Below are positions 1-8,572 of a DNA stretch of 64,000 nt, piece after piece; position 1 is the stretch's first letter; each line of letters opens with the position of its first letter. Location of the stretch: positions 2,480,001 to 2,544,000 of the forward strand of contig NC_019745.1 of the NCBI RefSeq assembly GCF_000317555.1, in the 5' to 3' direction. This DNA is from Gloeocapsa sp. PCC 7428. Its GTDB lineage: Bacteria > Cyanobacteriota > Cyanobacteriia > Cyanobacteriales > Chroococcidiopsidaceae. The notes beneath the pieces were generated by a model, which worked only from the letters and a program-made list of their open reading frames with translations, was not told the origin of the DNA and searched no databases. Position numbers and translations under genes: made by a program.

Positions 1-1
1 C

Positions 2-655
2 GTTAGAAACTATGATATTGATGGCGTTCAAGGCGACGATCGCTTACCTGCATTACCTTGCGAAGGTGGTTATGATGCAAGTACTGTAGAGCAATATCGG
101 CAAACTTTTAATTGCTATCCGCCGCCGAATCCTAAAGAGTCTCAATGGCTACAATGGCGGGCTGATATATTAACAAATTTCCTAGCACGTCTTTATCAAG
201 AAGTCAAGGCAATTAACTCCGATTTGCTCGTATCAATGTCGCCGAATATTTATGACTGGGGACTCAAAGAATATCTTCAAGATTCCAAAGCTTGGTTAGA
301 ACGCGGTTTGGTGGATATCATCCATCCGCAAATTTATCGCCGTGACTTTGCAAGTTACAAACAAGTTGTCGATCGCGTCACGCAGCAGTTGAATCGCGAA
401 CAGTTAGCAAAATTATCACCAGGAATCTTAATTAAATTGGGTTCTTATCGCATAAGTGCAGAACACTTGCGACAGGCGATCGCTTATAATCGCAGTCGTG
501 GGATTTCCGGCGAAGTATTCTTCTTTTACGAAGGGTTGCGCGAAGATCAGGATGCTTTAAGGAAAGTGTTGCGATCGCTTCCGTATAATAATTACAGCGG
601 ACACCCTGTAAGAGGAATTCAATCGTTTTTTCGCTTTCTCCAAAATCGCTTTTAA
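2..655 (+). CDS. GHL10-type glycoside hydrolase-like protein (5' end outside window)
   Basis: The reading frame is open from the first bases of the window, so this is the C-terminal ~217 residues of a longer protein. Near the left edge it reads N-Y-D-I-D-G-V-Q-G-D-D-R-L-P, followed by a Trp-rich stretch and S-M-S-P-N-I-Y-D-W, then G-L-V-D-I-I-H-P-Q-I-Y-R. This pattern is typical of the GHL10 (DUF187) family, (beta/alpha)8-barrel proteins related to glycoside hydrolases and often exported in cyanobacteria. Substrate specificity is not established for the family and I cannot assign one. The internal ATG at 224 is not the start, because family-like sequence continues upstream without a stop. The DUF2358 gene follows after 6 bp, so the two may be co-transcribed. 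Confidence 0.8.
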   Translation, partial: VRNYDIDGVQGDDRLPALPCEGGYDASTVEQYRQTFNCYPPPNPKESQWLQWRADILTNFLARLYQEVKAINSDLLVSMSPNIYDWGLKEYLQDSKAWLERGLVDIIHPQIYRRDFASYKQVVDRVTQQLNREQLAKLSPGILIKLGSYRISAEHLRQAIAYNRSRGISGEVFFFYEGLREDQDALRKVLRSLPYNNYSGHPVRGIQSFFRFLQNRF

Positions 656-661
656 GGCGCA

Positions 662-1105
662 ATGAACGTAGAATATCAGTTGCAAATCGAAAAAGTCATT
701 GCCACGCTTAAAGAGGATTTACCTACACTTTTTGAGCAAGACATCTCTTACGATATTTACACCAAAGATATTTACTTTCAAGATCCAGTCAATAAGTTTA
801 AAGGTAAACTAAACTACCGAATTATCTTTTGGACTCTACGATTTCACGGTCAATTGTTTTTTACTGAAATCCACTTCGATCTGCACGATGTGTATCAAGC
901 AGAGAAAGAGACTGTCATTGCTAATTGGACGGTGCGTGGTGTGTTGCGCGTACCTTGGAAAGCCTCTATTTTCTTCAATGGTTACTCGACGTACAAACTC
1001 ACTGAATCCGGTTTAATCTACGAACATATAGATCGCTGGGATCGTAAACCCAGCGAAATCTTACAACAGTTTTTTCAAAAAGGGAAAGACAAAAGCATTA
1101 GTTGA
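662..1105 (+). CDS. DUF2358 family protein
   Basis: This 147-aa soluble protein matches the cyanobacterial/plastid DUF2358 family, which has a predicted NTF2/SnoaL-like alpha+beta cone fold. Recognisable elements are an N-terminal helix with L-K-E-D-L-P-T-L-F, the segment D-I-Y-F-Q-D-P-V-N-K-F-K-G, and a C-terminal Y-E-H-I-D-R-W-D-R-K-P with conserved aromatics. No catalytic residues can be assigned and the function is unknown. An AAGG at 654-657, overlapping the stop of the upstream gene, lies 4 nt before the ATG. That supports this start and suggests coupling to the glycoside hydrolase-like gene. No signal peptide or membrane segment is seen. Confidence 0.75.
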   Translation: MNVEYQLQIEKVIATLKEDLPTLFEQDISYDIYTKDIYFQDPVNKFKGKLNYRIIFWTLRFHGQLFFTEIHFDLHDVYQAEKETVIANWTVRGVLRVPWKASIFFNGYSTYKLTESGLIYEHIDRWDRKPSEILQQFFQKGKDKSIS

Positions 1106-1113
1106 TATTTGCA

Positions 1114-1254
1114 TTATTTCCCCTGACTCAAGCGAATATGTTCCATAATCTGCTGCTTACGCTGTTCTGAATAAATTGGAGTTTTAATAAACTCTCCTTT
1201 ACTGCGAGCGATATGCTCCATAATGCGCTTTTGACGGTCAGACATTTCAGCCAT
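1114..1254 (-). CDS. 46-aa microprotein with an internally duplicated motif
   Basis: A short frame runs from ATG at 1254 to TAA at 1114. It encodes 46 residues containing two copies of the same pattern: R-Q-K-R-I-M-E-H-I-A-R-S-K-G near the N-terminus and R-K-Q-Q-I-M-E-H-I-R-L-S-Q-G at the C-terminus, separated by a short E-F-I-K-T-P-I-Y-S linker. The protein is charged and predicted helical, with no membrane segment. The internal duplication and biased composition argue that it is truly coding although it is very short. No strong ribosome binding site precedes the ATG. It is convergent with the DUF2358 gene and the two stops are 8 bp apart. I do not recognise the family. Function unknown. Confidence 0.6.
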   Translation of the reverse strand: MAEMSDRQKRIMEHIARSKGEFIKTPIYSEQRKQQIMEHIRLSQGK

Positions 1255-1414
1255 AGTTCTTTAACTTGGTAGTTAGTGTAATTAGTTATTTACATTATTT
1301 AATGATAAACTATTTTATCAAAGAATTGATGTAATTAAACGAACCTTACTAGGCATAGAGAACGCAGAGGAGAGATAAGGAGAAATATTTCATAAGCAAT
1401 ATATATAATAAATG

Positions 1415-2278
1415 TTAATTAATAACTCCAGCTTGTTGGAACGCTTGTGTTAGTATTTCTGTGATATTTAAACTTTCAGCCCATTGGGTTAAATAATTGA
1501 TATCAAGTTTATCTGCTTGGACTTTTAGCACGCCTAATACATCACGCCATTGTCTATCTGAAACTCCACCACCCATACGATACCAAATGAGTTTTTGTAA
1601 AATGATATCTTCAGCAGAAGGTAGCCAAGCCAGCCTTTGAGGGTTCTGAGTAATAATTAGCTGCTGACGTCGTTGCATTTCAGATTGAACTAAAGGCTGA
1701 TTTGATAATAAAAAAATATCTGCTTTTAGCATACTTTCAAGATGAATAACATTAAACGATGATTGACGTTCAATTGCTTCTGTCACCATTGTTTCATCAA
1801 TAAAAAAATCTTGGTTCATTAACGCCAATAATGATGGCACATGAGTAAGCTGCAAATCTGCGACAAAATCTACATCTAAAGTAGCACGGGGTTCACCTAA
1901 TATAGAACTAGCAACTGAACCACCAATTAAGTAAGGAATTTCCAAAGTATCAAAGATAGCTGCAATAGTTAATGCCAATTGTATAGCTTCCGCATCCACA
2001 ATTTTTTTTTCTTGATTATTTTTATACAAACGATCTGCTAATTCAGCCCCCAACCATCTAACTGCTAATTGAAACTTAACTTCTGCTAAGCTAATATTAG
2101 GAAATTGATTACGAATACCAACCAGCGCCCACTGTTGAATTCCCTTCGTTGCTTCATCAACAAGATGCGCTTTCTTCCAAACAGGCATATTCCGAAAAGC
2201 CCGCATCAAAAACTTATCAACATCAGGATGCGTATCCCTCGATTGCGACTGATACCCAGCACGAAAAAGCCCTCCCAT
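1415..2278 (-). CDS. Nucleotidyltransferase-fold protein with fused N-terminal helical domain
   Basis: 287 aa. Residues ~110-260 carry a nucleotidyltransferase (AbiEii/MNT-like) core: L-I-G-G-S-V-A-S-S-I-L-G-E-P-R-A-T-L-D-V-D-F-V, with the GGS motif and the D-x-D metal-binding pair in place, then a C-terminal helical part with E-D-I-I-L-Q-K-L. Residues ~15-90 form a helical domain (M-P-V-W-K-K-A-H-L-V-D-E-A-T through R-W-L-G-A-E-L-A-D-R-L-Y). From general knowledge of bacterial genomes, such a domain is often a separate small gene next to this nucleotidyltransferase type; here both are one polypeptide. Possible roles are a toxin-antitoxin-like NTase or a nucleotide-modifying enzyme; the sequence does not decide. 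There is no recognisable HEPN partner. It lies just downstream of uvrA on the same strand. Confidence 0.7.
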   Translation of the reverse strand: MGGLFRAGYQSQSRDTHPDVDKFLMRAFRNMPVWKKAHLVDEATKGIQQWALVGIRNQFPNISLAEVKFQLAVRWLGAELADRLYKNNQEKKIVDAEAIQLALTIAAIFDTLEIPYLIGGSVASSILGEPRATLDVDFVADLQLTHVPSLLALMNQDFFIDETMVTEAIERQSSFNVIHLESMLKADIFLLSNQPLVQSEMQRRQQLIITQNPQRLAWLPSAEDIILQKLIWYRMGGGVSDRQWRDVLGVLKVQADKLDINYLTQWAESLNITEILTQAFQQAGVIN

Positions 2279-2285
2279 ACATCTT

Positions 2286-2315
2286 CTCTCTGCGCCCTCT
2301 GTGCCTCTGTGGTTC
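2286..2315. repeat. Dispersed CTCTGTG-type intergenic repeat
   Basis: The spacer between the nucleotidyltransferase gene and uvrA contains a pyrimidine-rich run with short tandem steps (GCGCCCTCTGTGCCTCTGTG) followed by GTTCG. Similar CACAGAGG/GCAGAGG runs occur in other spacers here, on the opposite strand, at about 1364-1377 and 18294-18326. Such elements are common between genes in filamentous and chroococcalean cyanobacteria. It does not appear to encode anything. Confidence 0.5.
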
Positions 2316-2323
2316 GTTTCAGT

Positions 2324-5308
2324 TCACTTTGATGGATACTGCTGCAAAACCTGCTTAATATATTGCCCCGTATAAGACTGTGAATTTTCTGCTACTGATT
2401 CCGGCGTACCTGCTGCAACCAATTCACCACCTTTATCACCACCTTCTGGACCTAAATCAATAATCCAATCGCTACATCGAATCACATCTAAATTATGTTC
2501 AATTACCAAAATAGAATTACCTTTATCAACTAAACGTTGCAAAACATCTAGTAATTTATGCACGTCATAAAACGATAAACCTGTTGTTGGTTCGTCAATT
2601 AAATACAAAGTTTTTCCTGTGGCGCGGCGCGATAACTCAGTTGCTAATTTTACCCGTTGTGCTTCACCACCTGATAGTGTTGTTGCAGGTTGACCGAGTT
2701 TAATGTATCCCAAACCAACATCAACTAATGTTTGCAATCGCGTAAAAGCTTTAGGAATATTTTGGAAAACTTCTAAGCTTTCCTCTACCGTCATATCAAG
2801 AACATCAGCGATGGATTTTCCCTTATATTTGACTTGCAATGTTTCGCGATTGTATCGCGCACCTTTACAAACTTCACACTGCACATAAACATCAGGAAGA
2901 AAGTTCATTTCAATGACATTGACACCTTGTCCGCCACAAGCTTCGCAGCGCCCACCTTTGACATTAAATGAAAATTGTCCTGGCTTATAACCTCGTGCTT
3001 TGGCTTCGATTGTTTGACTAAAAACGTCGCGAATTGCATCAAAAACACCTGTATAAGTCGCGGGGTTAGAACGCGGTGTTCGCCCAATCGGAGATTGATC
3101 GATGACGATCGCCTTATCCACTGCGTCCAATCCTTCCACCGCATCGATCTGTTGTGGAAATGGCACTTTGCGCGTTAAGTGATGTTGTAAAGCCGGATAA
3201 AGTAATTCGTTAATTAGTGTCGATTTACCCGAACCTGAAACCCCAGTTACGCAGACAAGTTTACCAAGGGGAATTTTGACATCAATGTTTCTTAAGTTGT
3301 TGCGGTGGGCGTTTTTCATGACAAGCGATCGCCCGTTACCTTCGCGTCGTTGTGCGGGTGTTGCGATCGCCTGTCTTCCCGATAGGTACGCGCCTGTTAG
3401 CGAATCTTTGGCTTCTAGTAATGCTTGCAAGTTCCCTTGGGCAATAATATTACCACCATGAATCCCCGCGCCAGGACCAATATCGACAACATGATCCGCC
3501 GCGCGGATGGTTTCTTCATCGTGTTCGACAACAATTAAGGTATTTCCCAAATCGCGTAATCGCGTTAAAGTCCGTAGTAAGCGTCCGTTGTCGCGTTGAT
3601 GCAATCCAATACTCGGTTCGTCTAAAACATAAAGTACGCCCGTAAGTCCTGAACCGATTTGCGTTGCTAAGCGAATGCGTTGCGCTTCTCCGCCTGAAAG
3701 TGTCATCGCTGGACGGTCTAAAGTGAGGTAATCTAACCCTACATCCAAAAGAAACTGCAATCGGGCTTTAATTTCGCGCAGAACCAAATCAGCAATTTGC
3801 ATTTGGCGATCGCTGAGTTTTAAATTATGAATCCGCTGTTGACAATCGCGAATCGAAACTCCGGTAAGATCGAGAATGCGGTATTGCCCCAAACGCACCG
3901 CCAGCGCTTCGGGTTTTAAACGTTGTCCTTGACAAACTTCGCAAGGTTGATAAACAAGATACTGTTCGAGTTTTTGTTTGATCAGTTCGGAAGCCTCATT
4001 ATATTGTCGCTGTAAAATTGGAATGACACCTGCGTAACGGCGATAATCATTGCGATCGTGGTTCCAAATCGGTTGTTCTGCACCGTGTAAAATAACGTGT
4101 TGCTGTTCGGGTGTTAAGTGTTTCCACAGCGTTTTGATTTCAAATCCAAAAGCTTGCCCAACACTATAAAGTAAGGAAAGATAATAAGAATTGTCTTTTT
4201 CTGACCATGGTGCGATCGCGGCATAAACAGGCTGTGCAGGATCGGGAACAACTAATTCCGGTGAAAATGTCCGCAAATTTCCCAATCCATGACAGTGCGG
4301 ACACGCACCATACGGCGAATTAAACGAAAATAACCGTGGTGACAGTTCTTCCATCACCGCGCCATGTTCGGGACACGCAAAGTTTTCAGAAAAGACAATT
4401 TCTTTTTCTAAAGGTAAAGTCACGTATGCAGTTGAATCCTCTGCGGCTTTCATCTGTGTTGCAGTAGGATGCATCACGACGTTATTATCTGCCTCAGCGC
4501 GATCGAGAATCTCGATTACAGCAATTCCTTCGGATCGCCGCAAGCAAGTCGTTAACGAATCTGTCAGGCGTTCTTGAATTCCTGGTTTTTTAATTAAGCG
4601 ATCGATGACAACTTCGATGTTGTGCGTTTGATTTTTGTCAAGTTCAATTGAGTCACTTAGTTCGCGAACTTCTCCATCAATTCTAACGCGGGCGAATCCT
4701 TCGGAAGCAAGGCTAGATAAAAGTTTGCGATGCGTTCCTTTTTTCCCGCGTACCACGGGGGCGAGAATCTGAAAGCGCGTGCGATCGGGTAGTTCCATAA
4801 TGCGATCGCTCATCTCGTCGATTGTCTGCGGTGCAATCGAGCGATCGCAAATCGGACAGTGCGGCTTCCCAGCACGTCCGAACAATAATCGCAAGTAATC
4901 GTAAATTTCTGTTACTGTACCAACTGTAGAACGGGGATTGTGTGAAGTTGATTTTTGATCGATCGAAATCGCAGGGCTTAAGCCTTCAATTGCTTCGACA
5001 TCAGGTTTATCAAGTTGTCCTAAAAATTGCCTAGCGTAAGCACTGAGTGATTCTACATAGCGCCGCTGTCCCTCGGCAAAAATTGTATCAAACGCTAAAG
5101 AAGATTTGCCCGAACCGGATACACCAGTAAACACGATCAAGCGATCGCGCGGTAGTTCCAAGTCAATATTCTTGAGGTTATGCTGTCTAGCCCCACGGAT
5201 ACGGATTGTATTCTGACTAGCGCGATTCACACCAAGGGGACGATTCCCATTTGCATCCAGCGTGTCTAAAGTTTCAGCAGGGTGAGACATGAGCAGAGGA
5301 AAAACCAT
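2324..5308 (-). CDS. uvrA: Excinuclease ABC subunit A (UvrA)
   Basis: 994 aa, close to the normal UvrA length once a ~30-residue N-terminal extension is allowed for. UvrA is the damage-recognition ATPase of nucleotide excision repair; it dimerises, scans DNA with UvrB and hands lesions to UvrBC. Two ABC ATPase modules are complete: Walker A G-V-S-G-S-G-K-S at residues 62-69 and again near 688, and ABC signatures L-S-G-G-E-A-Q-R near 537 and 877. The Cys pairs C-P-I-C-D-R, C-P-H-C-H-G and C-E-A-C-G-G with C-E-V-C-K-G are zinc-binding modules. ATG at 5308 gives the longest form; ATG at 5290 (M-S-H-P) is an alternative, and neither has a convincing ribosome binding site. Solitary gene; no damage-response operator recognised. 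Confidence 0.97.
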   Translation of the reverse strand: MVFPLLMSHPAETLDTLDANGNRPLGVNRASQNTIRIRGARQHNLKNIDLELPRDRLIVFTGVSGSGKSSLAFDTIFAEGQRRYVESLSAYARQFLGQLDKPDVEAIEGLSPAISIDQKSTSHNPRSTVGTVTEIYDYLRLLFGRAGKPHCPICDRSIAPQTIDEMSDRIMELPDRTRFQILAPVVRGKKGTHRKLLSSLASEGFARVRIDGEVRELSDSIELDKNQTHNIEVVIDRLIKKPGIQERLTDSLTTCLRRSEGIAVIEILDRAEADNNVVMHPTATQMKAAEDSTAYVTLPLEKEIVFSENFACPEHGAVMEELSPRLFSFNSPYGACPHCHGLGNLRTFSPELVVPDPAQPVYAAIAPWSEKDNSYYLSLLYSVGQAFGFEIKTLWKHLTPEQQHVILHGAEQPIWNHDRNDYRRYAGVIPILQRQYNEASELIKQKLEQYLVYQPCEVCQGQRLKPEALAVRLGQYRILDLTGVSIRDCQQRIHNLKLSDRQMQIADLVLREIKARLQFLLDVGLDYLTLDRPAMTLSGGEAQRIRLATQIGSGLTGVLYVLDEPSIGLHQRDNGRLLRTLTRLRDLGNTLIVVEHDEETIRAADHVVDIGPGAGIHGGNIIAQGNLQALLEAKDSLTGAYLSGRQAIATPAQRREGNGRSLVMKNAHRNNLRNIDVKIPLGKLVCVTGVSGSGKSTLINELLYPALQHHLTRKVPFPQQIDAVEGLDAVDKAIVIDQSPIGRTPRSNPATYTGVFDAIRDVFSQTIEAKARGYKPGQFSFNVKGGRCEACGGQGVNVIEMNFLPDVYVQCEVCKGARYNRETLQVKYKGKSIADVLDMTVEESLEVFQNIPKAFTRLQTLVDVGLGYIKLGQPATTLSGGEAQRVKLATELSRRATGKTLYLIDEPTTGLSFYDVHKLLDVLQRLVDKGNSILVIEHNLDVIRCSDWIIDLGPEGGDKGGELVAAGTPESVAENSQSYTGQYIKQVLQQYPSK

Positions 5309-5513
5309 TGCTTAATGATTTTAGCGTTGCCTTCTCATTCGCGGTTAAGGAGATGTTATTGTCAACAATTTCTATCATCGGCTAGGAAGCTATGCACATT
5401 GCCATCATTTTGTCTATCTTTTGCAATAAAATTTAATAAAAGAAGGTCAAAGCAATCATGCCTTAAATTTATTGATAGCGATCGCCTGATACCTTGTTGA
5501 AATAACATTGAAT

Positions 5514-8108
5514 TCACTCGCGGGACATCTGTAATTCATGTGCGATATCTACTGGTAAGCAAACTGTAAAGCAGCTACCGCGTCCTAGTTCGGAAGTCAC
5601 AGTGATATCTCCTCCGTGTAACCGTGCTAATTTACGCGATAGTGCTAAGCCTAAGCCCGTACCTTCGTATTTACGATTTAAGCCACTATCAAGCTGCTGA
5701 AACGGTTGAAATAAATTAGGTAAATCTTCAGCAGCAATACCAATTCCAGTATCAATAACAGCAAACATAATGTGGTTTGAATTCTTACTAACTTGAAGTA
5801 GGACTTGTCCTTTGGGAGTAAATTTTACTGCATTATTGAGCAGGTTAAATAAGATTTGTTTAAGGCGGCGCTTATCTGCAACACAAATTGCTGCTTCTGG
5901 GTGAATAACTAAAGAAAATACTAATTCTTTTTTTTGCCCTTTTTCTTGAACAAGCGATATGCATTCTTGGCAAATATCTTCAACAATCAATTTTTCTAGG
6001 GCTAATTCTTCTTTTCCTGCCTCAATTTTTGATAGGTCAAGAAGATCGTTGATTAAATCTAATAAATGTTGTCCAGAAGAATGAATCAGCGCGATGTATT
6101 GTTGTTGCTTCTCGTTGAGTTCTCCAAAGATTTGCTTGAGTAAAAGATTAGAGAAACCAATAATTCCTGTTAGCGGCGTTCGCAGTTCGTGACTCATATT
6201 TGCCAAGAAGTCAGTTTTGGCGCGATCCGCAGCTTCTGAAAGTAGTTTTTCCTGTTCGAGTTCTTGCGTCCGTTCTTTAACTAGCTGCTCTAAGCGTTCG
6301 TAACTTTGGGCATTATAAAGCGCGATCGCTGCTTGATTCGCGATGCGTTGTAAAAGCTGAATTTCCTCTGGAGTAAAAGTTCGCTGCGTCGTCGTTGTCT
6401 GTAATGATAATCCGCCAAAGAACTGATCGCGGATAAAAATTGGTACGCGCAATTCCGACCGCATTTGTGCTTGTTGAACGATAGGCTTTCGCTTGGGATC
6501 GATTTTAATTTTTGCGAAATCGGGGACGTGAAAAACTTGATAGTAAGAAGCGAAATACGTAGGATTTAGTAATTCTATATGTTCGGATAGAGGAACTTGC
6601 AAGTGTAATATGGAAATAATTGCTAAGCTTTTTCTCCATTCTTTCACAACACGAATATGCGTTGTATCGATTGCAAAAATGATCACGCGATCAACACCAA
6701 ATCCTTGACCTGTGAGGTTCACAATTTCTTGCAAAATATGTTCGGGATCGAGGCTAGAATTGAGCGATTGGCTGATATTGTTGAGCAAGTGTTCGCGTGC
6801 AGCTTGTTGTTGCACTTGGTTAAAAAGTTGCGCTTGTTGAATTGCGATCGCAACCTGTGTGGCCAACTTCTCAATCAAATCAATTTCGCTAAGTTGCCAT
6901 TGTCGCGATCGCGAACATTGATGTACTGCGAGTAACCCCCAAGCGTAGTCACCTTGTAAAATCGGAACAACTAACCGCGCTTTAACGTGCAATCGTTGCA
7001 ATAGTTGAGCAAATTGAGGATTAAGATTGGCGATCGCAACGTCATCAATTGATTGAACGCAGCCGCGCTGACATTCTGCTTGAGTTTCTTGCAACCAAGT
7101 GCCATGTATTTTAATCTCAGGATCGAAAGGCCAATTAGCATCTACAGATTCGGCAACAATTTTGCCATGACGATTATCTGCAAAGCGAAAGATCATGACG
7201 CGATCCGCGTGTAAAAATTGCCGAACTTCTGCAACCGTCGTACTGAGAATTTCATCTAAGTTGAGTGATTGACGAATTCGCGTCGCAATGGCACTGAGTA
7301 AGCGATCGCGTTCGGCTTGTTGCTGAACTTGAATTTCGACTTGCTTGCGGGCAGTAATATTGCGGATAATACCTTCAATCGCCGCTAAAGTACCATTATC
7401 GTAAATCGTGACGTTGCTTTGCTCTGTCCAGATAACCTTCCCATCTTTACAAATCCAACGCAGCATTAACGGTTGAGGCATTTCGCCATCAAGCGATCGC
7501 TGCCATAGCGACTGATCGTCAGGATGCACAATTTGTGAGATTAACGCAGGATTAGCATAATACTCTTGCGGTGTATAACCTGTAATTTTAGTAACAGCAG
7601 GACTAATATAATCAAAGCCTGGAGTCGGCTCAAAGCGATAGCGGTAAATGATATCTTGGGCGTTGTCCGCCAAGCGACGGAAGCGTTCTTCACTCGCTTG
7701 TAACGCAATTTCGGCTTGGCGCTTTTGATCGCGGAGATTTTTTTGGTCAACAGCTTGTTTAATCGCCTCACCTAAGCGAACTAAACGATCTTTTAATAAG
7801 TAATCTGCTGCACCCTGCTTCATGCACTCGACGGCAACTTCTTCACTGACGCTACCTGTAACAACAATAAAGGGAATATCTAATTTTTGTTGCTGCAATA
7901 ACTGCAAAGCTTGTAGCGCACTAAATTGTGGCATTCCGTAATCAGAGAGAATCACATCCCACGGTTGATTTAAGCACGCGCGGTAATCATCTTCGGTTTC
8001 GATACGTTGCCATTCAGGTTCAATACCACAAGTACGCAATTCGTACAGCATCAGTTCTGTATCACTCACCGAATCCTCTAAAATTAAAACCCGCAACAAA
8101 GTGGACAT
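5514..8108 (-). CDS. REC-PAS-GAF-GAF sensor histidine kinase
   Basis: 864-aa soluble kinase, last gene of a three-gene operon; its ATG lies 10 bp after the preceding response regulator. Domains in order: receiver at ~5-120 (phospho-acceptor D56 in L-S-D-Y-G-M-P), PAS at ~140-255, GAF1 at ~268-428, GAF2 at ~438-600, HisKA with H640 (M-S-H-E-L-R-T-P-L) and HATPase_c (D-T-G-I-G-I and G-T-G-L-G-L) to the end. GAF1 resembles a cyanobacteriochrome GAF ([22 protein letters not shown]), but Gln365-Phe366 stands where bilin-binding domains have Cys-His, so covalent chromophore attachment looks lost. The N-terminal receiver could take phosphate from the kinase encoded upstream. No membrane segments. 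Confidence 0.92.
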   Translation of the reverse strand: MSTLLRVLILEDSVSDTELMLYELRTCGIEPEWQRIETEDDYRACLNQPWDVILSDYGMPQFSALQALQLLQQQKLDIPFIVVTGSVSEEVAVECMKQGAADYLLKDRLVRLGEAIKQAVDQKNLRDQKRQAEIALQASEERFRRLADNAQDIIYRYRFEPTPGFDYISPAVTKITGYTPQEYYANPALISQIVHPDDQSLWQRSLDGEMPQPLMLRWICKDGKVIWTEQSNVTIYDNGTLAAIEGIIRNITARKQVEIQVQQQAERDRLLSAIATRIRQSLNLDEILSTTVAEVRQFLHADRVMIFRFADNRHGKIVAESVDANWPFDPEIKIHGTWLQETQAECQRGCVQSIDDVAIANLNPQFAQLLQRLHVKARLVVPILQGDYAWGLLAVHQCSRSRQWQLSEIDLIEKLATQVAIAIQQAQLFNQVQQQAAREHLLNNISQSLNSSLDPEHILQEIVNLTGQGFGVDRVIIFAIDTTHIRVVKEWRKSLAIISILHLQVPLSEHIELLNPTYFASYYQVFHVPDFAKIKIDPKRKPIVQQAQMRSELRVPIFIRDQFFGGLSLQTTTTQRTFTPEEIQLLQRIANQAAIALYNAQSYERLEQLVKERTQELEQEKLLSEAADRAKTDFLANMSHELRTPLTGIIGFSNLLLKQIFGELNEKQQQYIALIHSSGQHLLDLINDLLDLSKIEAGKEELALEKLIVEDICQECISLVQEKGQKKELVFSLVIHPEAAICVADKRRLKQILFNLLNNAVKFTPKGQVLLQVSKNSNHIMFAVIDTGIGIAAEDLPNLFQPFQQLDSGLNRKYEGTGLGLALSRKLARLHGGDITVTSELGRGSCFTVCLPVDIAHELQMSRE

Positions 8109-8118
8109 AATCGTTTTT

Positions 8119-8562
8119 TTAAGATACCGGAGGTTGATTCAGCAGCCGCCAATACAAGCCTAATTGTCGTACAGCCTCCGTGAACTGCTCAAAGTCCACT
8201 GGTTTGACGATGTAGCTATTGACTCCTAACTGATAACTGTCAACGATGTCGCGTTCTTCGCGCGAAGATGTCAGAACCACAACAGGAATAATGCGCGTGC
8301 GAGGATCGGATTTAATTTTTTGCAGAACTTCTAAGCCGTCAACTTTTGGTAGTTTAAGGTCGAGGAGAATCACCCTAGGTTCATCATCCATCGAGCGATG
8401 TGCATAATTGCCAGTACAAAAAATAAAGTCGAGTGCTTCTGCACCATCACGGACTACCTCAATATGATTTGTGAGGTTACTACTTTTAAGTGAATGAAGC
8501 GTCAGTTCTGCATCACACGGATTATCTTCAACAAGCAAAATTTCCACCGCACTATCTCGCAT
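8119..8562 (-). CDS. Rcp1-type single-domain response regulator
   Basis: 147-aa stand-alone receiver, like the response regulators (Rcp1 type) that partner cyanobacterial phytochrome kinases. It shows the acidic pair in I-L-L-V-E-D-N, the phospho-acceptor in I-L-L-D-L-K-L-P, the conserved Thr/Ser in V-V-V-L-T-S-S and the Lys in I-V-K-P-V-D. The [11 protein letters not shown] segment and a C-terminal Y-W-R-L-L-N-Q-P-P are characteristic of this subgroup. The frame is open up to 8637, but a GAGG at the end of the upstream kinase gene lies 8 nt before the ATG at 8562. That makes 8562 the likely start, 10 bp after the kinase stop. It probably relays phosphate from the MHYT-GAF kinase, but the output target is not visible here. 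Confidence 0.88.
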   Translation of the reverse strand: MRDSAVEILLVEDNPCDAELTLHSLKSSNLTNHIEVVRDGAEALDFIFCTGNYAHRSMDDEPRVILLDLKLPKVDGLEVLQKIKSDPRTRIIPVVVLTSSREERDIVDSYQLGVNSYIVKPVDFEQFTEAVRQLGLYWRLLNQPPVS

Positions 8563-8572
8563 CAACATCGCC

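Noticed and set aside
476-483. GCGATCGC octamers as a special local signal
   Set aside because: They occur throughout the window inside and between genes; this is the HIP1 palindrome abundant in many cyanobacterial genomes, not a local feature.
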